From positions 599,927 through 663,926 of the forward strand of contig QEOQ01000122.1 of assembly GCA_010279815.1 (NCBI GenBank): 64,000 bases of DNA. Reading direction: 5' to 3'. Below, in pieces: positions 20,870 to 32,289 of this stretch (positions are counted from its first letter, which is position 1; each line of letters begins with the position of its first letter). Both the position numbers and the translations under genes were made by a program. The stretch comes from Brachionus plicatilis. Its lineage: Eukaryota > Rotifera > Eurotatoria > Ploima > Brachionidae. Under the pieces are notes generated by a model. The model saw only the letters and a program-made list of their open reading frames with translations. It ran no database searches and was not told where the DNA came from.

Positions 20870-22500
20870 TATATTATTTAAAACTAATATTTGATGATTT
20901 TTTTACCACATCATGTTTTATATCTCATACAGAGTTTCGACCGCTGTTAAACTGCTAATGCCAACTGCTTGTTTGGTTTGAATAAAAAAAAAAAAGAAAA
21001 AAAAAAGAACACATCCTAAGACTCAAAGGTTCAGGATAAGTAAATATACAGTAATGAGATTTCTACCAAAAAATGTTTTAGAGTCTCATACAGCGGTCAA
21101 AAAACCGCTTCTTTGCTATAAAAAGATAGACATAAAAGTACAAGAGGTGTAAATAAAGACTTAATTGTACAGTTAATGATTGGTCCATAGTTATCTTCAG
21201 CGACTATTCCAATTTTGAGTTCTTTAATCGTAAATCAAGAGTAATACTAAAAATATTTGAAAATGAGAAGTTTCATTCGATATTCTATAAACCAATGTAA
21301 GCAATGTTATCAAAGCAGTGTAGGTTCAGACGGTATCAGGGTATAAATTTCTTCCAAAGGAATTGGTATACAGTAGATCTCCTCAAAATGTATCGTTACC
21401 TAAGATTACAGTAAGCATTACCGCAAGTTCATAAGCGTTAATTTTACTTTAAGTTTAAGCAGCTACCGAAAGCGTTACCTTCTCTTATTTATTATATAAA
21501 AAGCTCAAATTATAAGTTTTAAATAATTTTTATTTTCAAATAAATTATTGATATCGATTATCATCAAATTTTTTAAGAATAAATTATTTTTAAATAAAAG
21601 ATTAGAAATTAAACTAAATTCAATTTTTTTTAAAGGTTTTTTTTGTATTTAACTAATAATCGTTCCGTTTTTTTTGTATTTAACTAATAATCGTTCCGTT
21701 TTTTTTGTGCTAAAAATTTTTTTTCCCTTTTACTCTAGCTTGTTTTCGGCAATTTAATGTATTTTCCACATTGTTTTTAAATCATGGACGCCTCTTTTTT
21801 CAGATTCATGTTGAAACTCACTTATTAATTTCATTTTAATTTATTAAACAAAACTTATACCGTAATGCCTTGCCCCCTAATGCATTGCACTTTAAACCAG
21901 AATTCTGGATTTTAATGCTGCATTTAACCCACTTTTTTTTCCAGATACGCTGCGACTAAAAATGCTGCAGTTAATGTCAAAATTTTGGTTTAAATGCCGC
22001 ATTAAATATGTAAAAAATAATAGAAATATATTTTTCTATTTTTTCTAAATTTGAAACACAAAAAATGTTCTTCGAACATAATGCATTTTACCAAAAATAT
22101 CCTACGAATTAACACTGTATTCGTACCGTACAAAGCTCGCATTGGTACTGAGAGTGTACCTTACTACACCGAAATTCTTTACGTACCACAAACTAACGTA
22201 CAAAGACCAAATTCGTATCATACTACTGTATGCATTTTACCCTTAATAAACAGGGTCGCTATTTTTAATGGTACGTTGAAACGAAAAATGGAGAAATTAA
22301 AAGGTAATGTTAAATAAAAATGTCTTACATCTCTTTTATCTTTTTTGGCGTCTTTATCATCGACAATAATAAATCCCCAACAAGATATATTTGTTTTTTT
22401 TTCCGATGAACGACTCTTTCTAACCCAAAACTTTTACTTTGGCAAATGAAAATTTTTTGGCATTACTTTCAATTAATCTAAGTTAAAAAGCATTCAAGAT
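20870..22500. other. Repeat-rich spacer with a 31-bp tandem duplication
   Basis: A unit containing GTATTTAACTAATAATCG is present twice in tandem at about 21,637-21,698. Related words (TCTCATACAGAG at about 20,930, GAGTCTCATACAGCGG at about 21,090) hint at degenerate element ends. The 88-codon frame 22,051-22,317 has no recognisable domain and I do not call it a gene. Confidence 0.4.
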
Positions 22501-22514
22501 TTCCATTTAGAAAT

Positions 22515-22770
22515 TTTCTTATTTGTTGACGAGTCACAAAACAAGTTTTTGTCTAATCCATTGTATCATATGGGAAAAAAAAATTAAAAAAAAAGGCAAA
22601 AAGCTGTTGGTAAAAGTAAAAAATCTCCAGTTAAAATAAGTTGAGGTATAAATTTCAGTGGTCCAACAAAAGGACAGTGTCTTATTTCAATGAAAAATGT
22701 GCCCCCAATTTCAAGGCCGAAGGATTAATTAATGATTCTTTTTAATGTGATTTGTAAATTCCTAGAAAAA
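22515..22770 (+). pseudogene. Tc1/mariner transposase fragment
   Basis: A short degenerate frame reads LFVDESQNKFLSNPLYHMG and, after a frame change, GKSKKSPVKI-stop-GINFSGPTKG. This fits the first catalytic Asp (VDES) and the WGGI block of Tc1/mariner transposases, with Trp changed to TGA. No second or third catalytic block was found. Confidence 0.45.
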
Positions 22771-23129
22771 AAATACACCGACAAAAAAATAAATTATCAA
22801 ATTTTTTTTTTATTTTTTTTTCACTATTTTCTCAAAAAAAATATAAATAAATTTATATAATATATCATGATATATCAAAAAATTTAAATAAATTTTTATA
22901 ATTTGACTTAATTTCTAATAAAAAATCACATCAAACCTATCAAAATTTTCTTTTGATTTTCTTATGTGTTAGTTTTTAAGAATAATATGCGGTTAAATCG
23001 TATTAAAAAAAGTCAATTTTTTATTATAAATTCAAATAGTTTATTAGAGCTGCTAAATACTTCTAATTAGTTAAAGAATTCAGAAAAAATAAATGATTGA
23101 ATTTATAAAAAACGTGTCTCTGGTATAAA

Positions 23130-24525
23130 GTATGAGAAAAAAATGACAAGTAAAAGGTAGAGAAACGATGATAATTGTAAAAATGACTTAGCAGTCGAAC
23201 CCCATATCGAGATTGATCTAAAATTGGTAGCTGAATCGCAATTGAAAGCCAAACTTAGGGACAAAAAAATATTGCCAAAAAAAGAAAAGCTTAATACAGT
23301 CAACTCTCTTTAATTCGGTTATGCTTTTATCCGTATTTCTCTTTTATTCGTATCAAAATTAAAGGCTCAGGGCTCTATGTAATACTCTTGCATGGAATTT
23401 TTTTTTTTAAACCGGATTTTGTTATACGGATTATTTCGACATTCGTACAAAATTTTTTACACTTTGCTCAGTTAAATCATTTATTATTTTTATGTTAATC
23501 CGTACATACAAAAAATACCCTTTGATAAGGCGTTTGAAGGATTTAAAATGTTTTGTAAATATATAGAAAGTTCATTTAATGATAAGGATTCTGAAAATTT
23601 ATCTTATTTTAAAAACCGTGTAATTTTTTTTTAAAGATACCGTATTAACTCAAACTAAATTAGACAATTTTATTAATCACGAAAGTTAAATTTTTATAAC
23701 TTATAATTGATTAAATTTCTTATAATTGATTATATAACTTATAATTGATTATATATTTAAATTGATTAAATTTCAAAAAGTTGTTTTTTTTTAAAAAAAA
23801 TTTTGTAAATTAATCCGTATTTTTTTAAATTTTAAAAGAGATCCGGTTTATTCATTTAATCGTATAATTTAATCCGGATTGATTTTTAAGAGGGCTATTT
23901 TAATACGAATTAAAGAGAGTTGACTGTATTGGTTAAACAAGAGCTTATTCGTCGCATAAGCGGTGTTTTATTTTTAAAAAGCTTAATAAATGGAAAAACC
24001 TAAAAACCTTAAATACTGATTGTGTTATTGATTCATATATTCAAATAAATGTCTTTGTACAACCTGGTAGTAGAGTTTGCTTAAATCATTTAAATGATTA
24101 TGAGTTGATTAGAAAAGAAGAGCCAAAAAATTGTTCAGTATAATGATGAAATAAACTTTGACGCTGAAAATATTAAAAAGCTTTTTGAGTCTTTTGGAGC
24201 AAAATGTTTCAAGTCATCCATTTTTTATATGTTTTCGTATCTTGAACGAGTTGATGACGAACTTTGATTACGAATTACTGGATTTAAAAGCGAAGAATTT
24301 AAAGTAATTGCATCTATGTTGAAAAATATGAAAAATAATAACAAAAGAACAAAAAATCAGGTGATATTTATTTAACTTAATTGGCTTAAAACTGGCATAG
24401 CTGCAAGCTTGCAATTTAAAAGCAGAAAAGAAGTTCATCGTTGTATAAATTTGTGTAGAGATTCACTTCAGAAGGTCTTGATCCCAGATTATCTTAAAAA
24501 CCAAACTATTTTTTATTAACTCAAA
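23130..24525 (+). pseudogene. Transposase N-terminal remnant split by a pogo-like MITE
   Basis: Coding-like pieces before (EPHIEIDLKLVAESQLKAKL) and after the MITE (QELIRRISGVLFLKSL; QYNDEINFDAENIKKLFESF; ITGFKSEEFKVIASMLKNM; AASLQFKSRKEVHRCINL) look like the Cys-poor helical region that precedes the DDE core in the same transposase type as 19,063-20,852. Multiple stops and frameshifts are present. Family assignment rests on similarity of style rather than on catalytic residues. Confidence 0.45.
23297..23926. mobile_element. 630-bp pogo/Tigger-like MITE
   Basis: Terminal inverted repeats begin CAGTCAACTCTCTTTAATTCG on both strands, and TA flanks both ends (23,295-23,296 and 23,927-23,928), the Tc1/mariner/pogo target. 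The interior is AT-rich with scattered ATCCGTA words and has no transposase. It is inserted in a transposase remnant. Confidence 0.85.
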
Positions 24526-25116
24526 GTACCAAAATAACCGACTATTTGTTTAAAAGTTTAAAATCTTCATATTTGCTTTCAGCATTGACCGTTGAATTAT
24601 TGTTTCTGCCGCCATGTTTCCACATTTTTTTTTATAAACAACACCACAAATGCTATAAGACCTCTCGATATAACTCAATCTTGAAGGAATATTCAATAAA
24701 ACCATTGCCAGAGAAGACAAAAGAGACATTTGATTATCGTCTGCCCAAAATTTTGCTGTTGATTTATCTTTTAGCCTCGTATTATCTAAACGTATCAATA
24801 TTATCTTGAGAATCTCATATCAACTGATATAAGATGATATGATGTGACATGTTATTTCTTCTGTTATTTACGGCACTGAATTATTTTACTATTCCAATTA
24901 TTATGATTATTATTATCTTTTTACTATTATATTAATACCAAATCAGCTTATTTAGATCTCAAAGAAAATTACCAGAAATTCTTTTTTGGGCTTTCTATTT
25001 TAATTTCCTGATATCCTTTATTTTTTTTCTGTACCGAGCTTCAGCTCCACCTGAATAAAAAAAATACAAAAATCAAAATAAAGTTATAAAAGTCAAAATA
25101 AAACTAGAAGCAAATC

Positions 25117-25644
25117 TAGGGTTGGTCGATCGGTTTGGACAAACCGGTTTCTAGTTAAATTGGTTCAGTTTTTCAAACCGGTTTTTGAAACTGTTTTTTT
25201 TTTTAAACCGGTTTTTTTTTTCAAACCGTTTTTTTTTTTAAAACCGGTTCTTTTTTCAAACCGGTTTTTTTTTTAAAACCGGTTCTTTTTTCAAACCAGT
25301 TTTTTTTTTCAAACCGGTTCTTGAAACCGGTTTCAAAAATCGAACAAATATGACCAGAAACCGGTATCTTAATAAAATATATTTATTTTTCAAAAAATTT
25401 TAGTTTACTGTTTTGATATTTTCTTTAAGTTATAAGCTTTTTATTAAATCTAAAGATTCAACATTGATTTTTTAAAACAATTTTAATAAGTGTTAATAAT
25501 CCGGTTTGAAAAAAAAAACTGGTTCCATAAAAAGGTTTGTAAAAAAAAAACCGGTTTGAAAAAAAAACCGGTTTCATAAACAATTTTGTAAAAAAAACCA
25601 GTTTCAAAAATTTGGTTCGGTTTCGAACCGGTCGACCAACCCTA
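25117..25644. mobile_element. 528-bp hAT-like foldback MITE built from AAACCGGTTT words
   Basis: The ends are TAGGGTTGGTCGATCGG and CCGGTCGACCAACCCTA. The flanking octamers AGCAAATC and ATCAAATA agree at 6 of 8 positions, an eroded hAT target duplication. Both arms consist of many AAACCGG and CCGGTTT repeats separated by T or A runs, so the element can fold on itself. Confidence 0.75.
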
Positions 25645-25903
25645 ATCAAATATCAGTCATGCCCGAACATATACCCCACTTACCCCAAAAATTTTATCCG
25701 AGAATGTTAGTAGAGAGCACTTAACAATATTCACATTTGACTTTCAGAATCTCAATCCAAAATCAAATTGCAATTAGTTTTGGCACTTTAATACTTATAA
25801 AACTCTACGTTAACTTAAAAAAGACATTGAACAATAAACTAATTATTTATACAACTTTTTTTGAATTAACATTTAAAATAATTTAAATTTTATTAGATGA
25901 AAA

Positions 25904-27766
25904 ATGAAGTCTTGGGTATCATCAGCATTTACTGACTCGTCAATTAGTACAGCTAAACCGACCCGGTGTAGGACTTCAGTTCAAAAGCCTTCATCACAGA
26001 AAGAATCTTCCCAGAAACAGACCCTGTCAAATTTAACAAATAAAAAGCTGAGGGAAATAATAGCCGAACCATTTAATCCAGTCAATCAAAATACTCAAAA
26101 TTCGACTAGTTTGGCAAATAAATACGAACCAGAAAACAGATCGGAATTGTCTGTGCACAAAAACAAAATAGAGCAACTAAGTAATTTGCTTGATGATTGC
26201 TTAATTAAAAACAAGGGCTCTATTATTCTAATTGAGGGCCCTTCTGGGTGTGGAAAGTTTGTGACACTTAAAGTTTTATGCAAGGAAAAAAATGTTGAAC
26301 TAGTTGAATGGGATCAAAATAATTTAACTTTAAAATCGTTTGATCTTCAAAATCAAGGCGATTACGCTGCTCCATACGAGTCTCAGATAAAAAAATTTAC
26401 TCAATTCTTATTCAAGTCATCCAGATACGAATCGAACCAGCTTTTTGGCCAAGCAAACACTTCACATTTAAAAAAAATCCTTCTAGTTAAAGAATTACCT
26501 AATTTTGCTTTCAAAGATGTACAGGTTTTTCTAAATCTTCTTCAAGAATTTAAACGTTTCTCAAGATTTTCTCTTGTTTTCACTCTCACTCAGACTCATT
26601 CCATGGATCTGAATCCACATAGAATTTTCTCGGCCGACACTCGGAAAAATCTACGCGTTCTTGAAATTTCATTCAATTCCATAGCCAATACTTATATGAG
26701 CAAAAAAATTGACAAGATCGCTAAATTGGAACGTTTTGGTTTTGCTGATAAAAAATTTCTGGAAAATGTATGTGCCACTAGCAATGGCGACCTTCGGCAC
26801 GCTATCAATCTAATTGAACTGATCAGTACTGGCCATAAGGTTCAATTGGCAAATAAAAAAATTAAAAAAAACGATGATTTTGTAACGGGAAGCAAAGATG
26901 CCAATTACAGTATTTTTCGTGGAATAGGAAAAATTCTCCATCGCAAAAATGTGGATTCAACTTTTGAAGAATTCGAAATACCCAAGCATTTAGTTAGATT
27001 CAAAAGGCCTCATTTAAATACAGATCCCGAAGATATTTATGATAAGCTGTCCCTTAGCTCTGATCTAATTTTGTCCTATTTGCATCAAAACTACATCGAT
27101 ATATTCAACATTAAGTCGTCATTTGCTGATTTTGAAACGCAATTCGATGCATTGGAATCCATAAATGAAAATTTCATTCTTTCTGATATTATAAATAAAA
27201 CTAGTGTTTTGTTCGAAAGTGGTAGTACTACTGGCAGCCAAGAGGCAAGACTCAAAGAAATATCAGCTAGTTTATCTATAAGATCAGTATTGTTCAATTT
27301 TTATTTTAATTCCGAAAATGATTCCAAAAGTATGTGGATGCCCCTTTTCAAGCCATTCAATTCAAAGCTAATGGAAGCTAAACTAAAAAAGAAAAAGATG
27401 GCTAGAGATTTTGTGAATTTGGCAGCAGATAAAATTAGTCTTATGAATAAATATTTGATTGAGATGAATAAAGAACTTTTCACAGAGTTCATTCCATTTA
27501 TGCAACTAAGGATTTTGTCGAGGCGGCCCGGTCTTCCAAGAGATAGCTTGACTATGATGCTTTACAAGCCAGAGTTTAATCAGTTGTTTTCAAAGTGTGC
27601 CAAAGCTAAAACAAATAGCCAGCAAACAACTGAAAATGACTATGAAAATGAGGATTTGAAAGATGATATTGTTGAAGAAAAAAAAGGTTGTTCGGCTGAC
27701 ATCTCTAAAGGAAATTATGAATATGAGGATGCAAGTGGTCTTAAGATAGAAGATTTTAATTTCTAA
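25904..27766 (+). CDS. RAD17: Checkpoint clamp loader RAD17
   Basis: A 620-codon single-exon gene. RAD17 replaces RFC1 in the clamp loader that places the 9-1-1 ring on damaged DNA and so activates ATR checkpoint signalling in the nucleus. Visible features: a Ser/Lys-rich N-terminus; ELSVHKNKIEQL, the family's entry motif; Walker A GPSGCGKF (residues 112-119); the Walker B region ILLVKELPN (192-200); RFSLVFTLTQTH; LEISFNSIANTYMSKKI; SNGDLRHAINLIEL (sensor 2 area); IFRGIGKILHRK; and an acidic C-terminal tail. The residue after the Walker A lysine is Phe where Thr or Ser is normal. ATG 25904 follows an AT-rich leader. A poly(A) signal AATAAA lies at 27,814. Length fits the family. Confidence 0.92.
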   Translation: MKSWVSSAFTDSSISTAKPTRCRTSVQKPSSQKESSQKQTLSNLTNKKLREIIAEPFNPVNQNTQNSTSLANKYEPENRSELSVHKNKIEQLSNLLDDCLIKNKGSIILIEGPSGCGKFVTLKVLCKEKNVELVEWDQNNLTLKSFDLQNQGDYAAPYESQIKKFTQFLFKSSRYESNQLFGQANTSHLKKILLVKELPNFAFKDVQVFLNLLQEFKRFSRFSLVFTLTQTHSMDLNPHRIFSADTRKNLRVLEISFNSIANTYMSKKIDKIAKLERFGFADKKFLENVCATSNGDLRHAINLIELISTGHKVQLANKKIKKNDDFVTGSKDANYSIFRGIGKILHRKNVDSTFEEFEIPKHLVRFKRPHLNTDPEDIYDKLSLSSDLILSYLHQNYIDIFNIKSSFADFETQFDALESINENFILSDIINKTSVLFESGSTTGSQEARLKEISASLSIRSVLFNFYFNSENDSKSMWMPLFKPFNSKLMEAKLKKKKMARDFVNLAADKISLMNKYLIEMNKELFTEFIPFMQLRILSRRPGLPRDSLTMMLYKPEFNQLFSKCAKAKTNSQQTTENDYENEDLKDDIVEEKKGCSADISKGNYEYEDASGLKIEDFNF

Positions 27767-28118
27767 ATAATTAAAAATCAGAATTTAATTAAACAGTTTT
27801 AAATTATTTAATCAATAAAAATATTAAAAATTAAAATTTTTAAATTTACAATTGAAATGATATAAAAATTTTAGAATTTCTTTGATTTAAAATCAATGCC
27901 CATTTGGATCCGTTATGTGTTTTTTTTAGATTTAGTTGTCAAAAAATTAGAAGAGTCATTTTTTTCAAATTAGAAAAATTATGGTATTATTTATTAATTT
28001 TTAAAATGAAATTTTAAAAAAGGGAATAAATTTATTTAAATAAAAAATACAAAAATTTACAATTGAATTATGCGATAAACTATGTTATTAAATATCTTGA
28101 ATTGTAAAAAAAAGTACA
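27767..28118. other. AT-rich spacer 3' of RAD17
   Basis: Contains the AATAAA at 27,814-27,819. Nothing else is recognisable. Confidence 0.4.
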
Positions 28119-28120
28119 TA

Positions 28121-28533
28121 CAGTGGTGATTTGATAACAGTATTTTACGAAAATTTACGTAAAATACAGTAAATTAACCAAATTTTACAACATTTTACGT
28201 AAATTAACGTAAAATTCGAAAAGTGAAAAAGAAGTATTTTACGAAAAAAAGTTATTTTTAAATTGTTATAAAAAAAGCTTACTTGAATTTTCAATTTTTG
28301 GAAAAAAAAAGACATTTTTTCAAAAAATTTTGAATTTTGAATTGGCCGTTTTTAATTTTACCAAATTTTACCAAAATTATCTCAAAATCCTGAAAATTTA
28401 CGTAATTTTTCGTAAAATACTTCTTTTTCACTTTTCGGATTTTACGTTAATTTACGTAAAATGTGGTAAAATTTGGTTAATTTACGGTATTTTACGTAAT
28501 TTTTCGTAAAATACTGTTATGAAATCACCACTG
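28121..28533. mobile_element. 413-bp Tc1/mariner-type MITE
   Basis: Terminal inverted repeats start CAGTGGTGATTT, and TA flanks both sides (28,119-28,120 and 28,534-28,535). Long inner arms carry TTTACGTAAA words. A diverged relative of its right half lies at 55,365-55,655. Confidence 0.85.
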
Positions 28534-28627
28534 TATATAGACTGTTTCACTTCGCAATATCGTAAACCCTTGCAAGATAAGTTAAAATAAGAATTAAAAA
28601 AAGTGCACGATTAAAAATTATTTTTTG

Positions 28628-29262
28628 AATTAATTTTTTTAAATATGATTAGAAATAGATAAAAAAATTCTAATGGAGTATGTTTTTAAAAAGTTATTTA
28701 TTAGTCTTTAAATTCTCTTTTTTCCGCTTTTTATCGTTTACCTTGGTTCCTCACTTTTCTTTCTGACTTACCTTAATTTTTCCCTAATGAATGAGGTTCC
28801 GATGACTGTGCTGTGTCCGCAATGAAGTTTTTGAGAATTCATTAATTTCTATAAATAACTTTAGTTTCTAACTCATTAAGTGGCAAATCGATATCTTTGA
28901 TATAGGATATTTTATCTACACAGTACTCAAAAACACCGTAATCAAAAGCATCAGCACAGTTATCAGAGAGCAATTTCACAACACAATTTTTTTTCCTTTA
29001 ACAAATGCATTATCCGGTTAATTTTATTCATCAGGTTTCTTGGCAATGTCATCGATTGATTTTTCGCCTTCACAAAATTTTCCAATACAACAGAAAAAGT
29101 CACAGAAAAAAAAAGTCAGGAACCAAGCTAAACGATGGAACAAATGGCAGAAAAAAGAGAATTTAATGGCTAAAAAAATTAATTTATTTTAAAATATACT
29201 AAATTAGCATTTTTTATCTATTTGTAATCATATTTAAAAAATTAATGCTCAAAAAATTCAAA
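28628..29262. mobile_element. Foldback element with about 130-bp inverted arms and decayed coding interior
   Basis: The left arm (about 28,628-28,760) contains AAATATGATTAGAAATAG, AAATTCTC and CTTGGTTCCT. These recur inverted at about 29,110-29,262 with roughly 15-20% difference. Between them the minus strand reads LSDNCADAFDYGVFEYCVDK and LPLNELETKVIYRN before stops, so a coding fragment of unknown family was carried inside. No target duplication was identified. Confidence 0.55.
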
Positions 29263-30650
29263 ACTTAAGTGCTATCTGAATTTTTAATTTTTGACTTTAA
29301 ATTCGTAAATAATGTCCTTAGAAATATTAAATTTCAGATCCAAGTATTTGAATGATAAAATTATGTATATTCTGAAAGAGCATAAAACTTTCTACACTCT
29401 GGTATATAGTTTAATTCAAAAAAAGGGTATTCCAATTTTAAATATTGAAAAAAAGACAAAAAAAAATTTTTATTTCACTTGAATCGTATGTAGTCCCAGG
29501 GATTACTTAAGCCCCCACTTTTATTTTTTTTAAATAAATTAGACAAAATTCTAAACAAATCTATGGTTTTAATTTTTTGAATTTTAACTCTATTTTGTTT
29601 AAATAAATAAAGTCTTAAAATCATTTGATTTTTAAAATTTTAATATTTTTCAAATAAATAAGTCTTTAGAGTAAACAATTCGATATTCTTAAGAGCGGAT
29701 AAATTTAGAATTGATGTAATAATAATAATTTTTTATTGAGATTTAGTTTAAAATTTATTTAAAGTATTCAAAAAATTATCAATATAATTATTATATTCAA
29801 AATTCAAAGTAAATTATATTTTTAAAATGCTTTCATATATGAAAAGTATTTTTATTTTAACAAAATTTTTTTATACGCTAAAATTTATTTTAAATAGATA
29901 TAATAAATAAATTTTTACAGGAAAGTTAAACTATTGATAAAAAAGTAAATGTATTACAGAATCATTAATCTAAAATATCCTCTAAAAATTTTATTTCGTG
30001 GCATGTTACATGTGAAGTTATTTTTGGATAGAAATTATTTTGGGTGAAAAAAACTTTATGAAAAAAGTAGCGTTTTACAGACTTCGACAATTTAAATTTT
30101 TCAAAATCTTTTTTACTTCTAGGATTTTTAAATTATAATAATAAAAATACATTGGTTCAGACTAGGGAAATTAACTCTCGGTTTACAAAAAAAGAGATTT
30201 GAAAATAAATTGCAAAATTCATCTTAAAGATGAAAATTTTTTTTTCAATTTAGCTATTTATTTTGTTGTAGATGAAAAAGCTTCTTCATACAAAAGTTAT
30301 ATAAATTTTTTTCTGGATTAAATAATATTATTTATTCTATTAATTATTAAAAGGATCTTTGAATATTAGGATACATTAATTTAAAATTGAGCGAACGTCA
30401 AGTAAGATATGAGCAAATTCATTAACTCGTGGCATAGAACTGTTCAAAATTTAACTTTAGAATGAGAAATTTAAGACTGACTACTATTTAAAAAACGTGA
30501 AAGCATTTTTTCTTGTTGATTTTGTATAACTGCAGATTAAGGCATCTTGAAGGCCAAATTTACTTTTTCATACGAGTAGATAATTGAAATCATATTAGAA
30601 AAAAAATTCCAAAATTTTCAAATCTTAAAAATAAGTTGTAAAATTTTTAA
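29262..30650. other. AT-rich intergenic region upstream of ribosomal P1
   Basis: No open frame of interest, RNA gene or clear repeat pair. The last few hundred bases presumably hold the promoter of the ribosomal P1 gene, but no definite element can be named. Confidence 0.4.
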
Positions 30651-30653
30651 AAA

Positions 30654-31103
30654 ATGGTTGGACAAAACGATGAATTGGCCTGCGTTTACGCTTCCTTGAT
30701 TTTGGCTGATGATAACATTGGCATCACGGTTAGTAATTTAATATATAAAGAGAAAAATATTTTTCATTTAAATTAGTTTATTTTTAGAGCGACAAAATTA
30801 GTGCTATTTTGAAAGCCGCTAACTATGATATTGAGCCATACTGGCCAGGACTTTTTGCTAATGCTTTGGAGAGCGTTAATGTTAGAGATTTGGTGAATAA
30901 CATCGGCTCAGGTGCTTCTGCCCCAGCTCCAGGTGCTGCCGCCGCTGCTCCAGCTGCTGCCAAGGAAGAACCGAAAAAAGAGGAGAAAAAGAAAGAGGAA
31001 AAGAAAGAAGAATCCGAAGACGAAGACATGGGCTTTGGTATGCTTTCTTTTTAAAATTAATTTAATTATTCATTTAATTTTTTCTTTAGGTCTCTTCGAT
31101 TAA
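30654..31103 (+). CDS. RPLP1: 60S acidic ribosomal protein P1
   Basis: Three exons (30,654-30,728, 30,788-31,037, 31,090-31,103) join in frame to 112 residues; introns of 59 and 52 nt have GT-AG ends. P1 pairs with P2 on the stalk protein P0 and recruits elongation factors to the ribosome. The N-terminal helical dimer domain starts [17 protein letters not shown] and continues [19 protein letters not shown]. An Ala/Pro hinge follows, then a Lys/Glu-rich linker, and the conserved end EDMGFGLFD (phospho-site Ser upstream), which is completed only when the second intron is removed. Without splicing the frame would end MLSF, so the last 14-nt exon is well supported. AATAAA lies at 31,143. Confidence 0.97.
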
Positions 31104-31406
31104 AAACTTTGACTTTATATTATTAAATATAAAAATCAAATTAATAAAATAATTTACAAATATTTTTTTTTATTGTCTTCCCATTTAATTACAAAATATT
31201 CTCTTATTAATTTTTAGATTTATCATAAATTAATTAAAAGAGTGCTTAATTATTATTTTTAAGTTTTAATATATATTAGATTTAATTTTTTTTAATAACA
31301 AAAAAAATTTTAAAATCTCCTTTTATTTGAATTTTACGAATTCAAAAATAAAGTTAAATATTTAGTAATCTCATAAGAAATCTCACAATAAAGGATTACT
31401 TAGAAT

Positions 31407-31943
31407 TTTTAAACAGAATCAAAAATTTTCTCTTCAATTAAAGGCTCTTTATTAGCATGGTCATTAGAAGCTATTCTTTTAGTTTTGATTTTCACTTTTA
31501 AACCGTTTAAATGAGCCTGAATATTCTAATAATTAATTGCATCATGATTATTATAGGCGATTTGAAAAAAATGTTCAAATTTAGCAAAAAAGAATTACAT
31601 ACAAACATTCAAAGTTACAAAATTAATCTTTTTAATTTTATAAAATATTGTAAATCAACCTAGAGTGAAATAAAATAAGTATGAGGTCATTTGCCGCAGT
31701 TATTCAAATTTCTTTTTTTAAACAAAAGCGAAAATGTGTAATAAATCTTCCTAGCAGCTTGACTCTCAAAGCCTTTATCTTTCTATTCACTTTTTTTGGT
31801 ATAAAAAATTTCAGAGCAAGTTTAGAACTACAAAATATTTTTTTTCGTCTTTTAGATCACTAAAAAATTCTTTAATTTTTTTATTTTCAAATTTTTCACT
31901 TTCAGACTTCATTATGAAATTATTGAAGAAATGGCTTTTCATT
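31407..31943 (-). CDS. Possible small multi-exon gene of unknown function
   Basis: ATG 31943 opens MKSHFFNNFIMKSESEKF, then FFSDLKDEKKYF before a possible donor GTAGTT. Coding-like pieces follow leftwards: AARKIYYTFSLLFKKRNLNN, FAKFEHFFQIAYNNHDAINY, and a last exon NIQAHLNGLKVKIKTKRIAS ending in TAA near 31,407. Acceptor AGs precede several pieces, but I cannot build one model without a stop (TAG follows AINY), so exon boundaries are unsettled. The amino-acid composition is unlike the AT-rich background. I do not recognise the family; it may be a decayed gene. Confidence 0.3.
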
Positions 31944-32165
31944 GATTACCAAAAGACCAAAAAAAAAAGATTTACTAGGTTTAAAAGATAATTTTTTTTT
32001 CTCCTTTTTCGAAGAAAGGAAAAATTCCACAAAACTTCTTCAAATATTCTACGAAAATCCAAAAGATGAATGAAAAAGGTAAAACAAAATTTATAGATTT
32101 AAAATAAGTCAAAAATTTTAATTTTTTAAATTAAAGAAAAATTTCGCTATTTATAAAATAAAATT

Positions 32166-32285
32166 ATGAATTTCATAAAAATAGCGGTCCTAATTCTTTT
32201 GAGTGTGGTTGATTTTTATTCTTTAAAAGGTTCGACCCTAGAAAATCTTAAAATTACCCTTAATCAAAAGATCAAAGGGAAATAA
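32166..32285 (+). CDS. Possible small secreted peptide
   Basis: A 39-codon frame starts MNFIKIAVLILLSVVDFYS, which has the shape of a signal peptide, followed by a short basic tail. About 20 bp downstream another frame carries Cys residues (LTCYRREPSTPNKSRCPELL, then RDNCK), as a second exon of a secreted Cys-containing peptide might, but I found no splice pair that joins them in phase. This may be chance. Confidence 0.25.
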   Translation: MNFIKIAVLILLSVVDFYSLKGSTLENLKITLNQKIKGK

Positions 32286-32289
32286 TTAA

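Noticed and set aside
22051..22317. 88-codon plus-strand frame
   Set aside because: No domain, no splice context and no codon pattern that separates it from chance.
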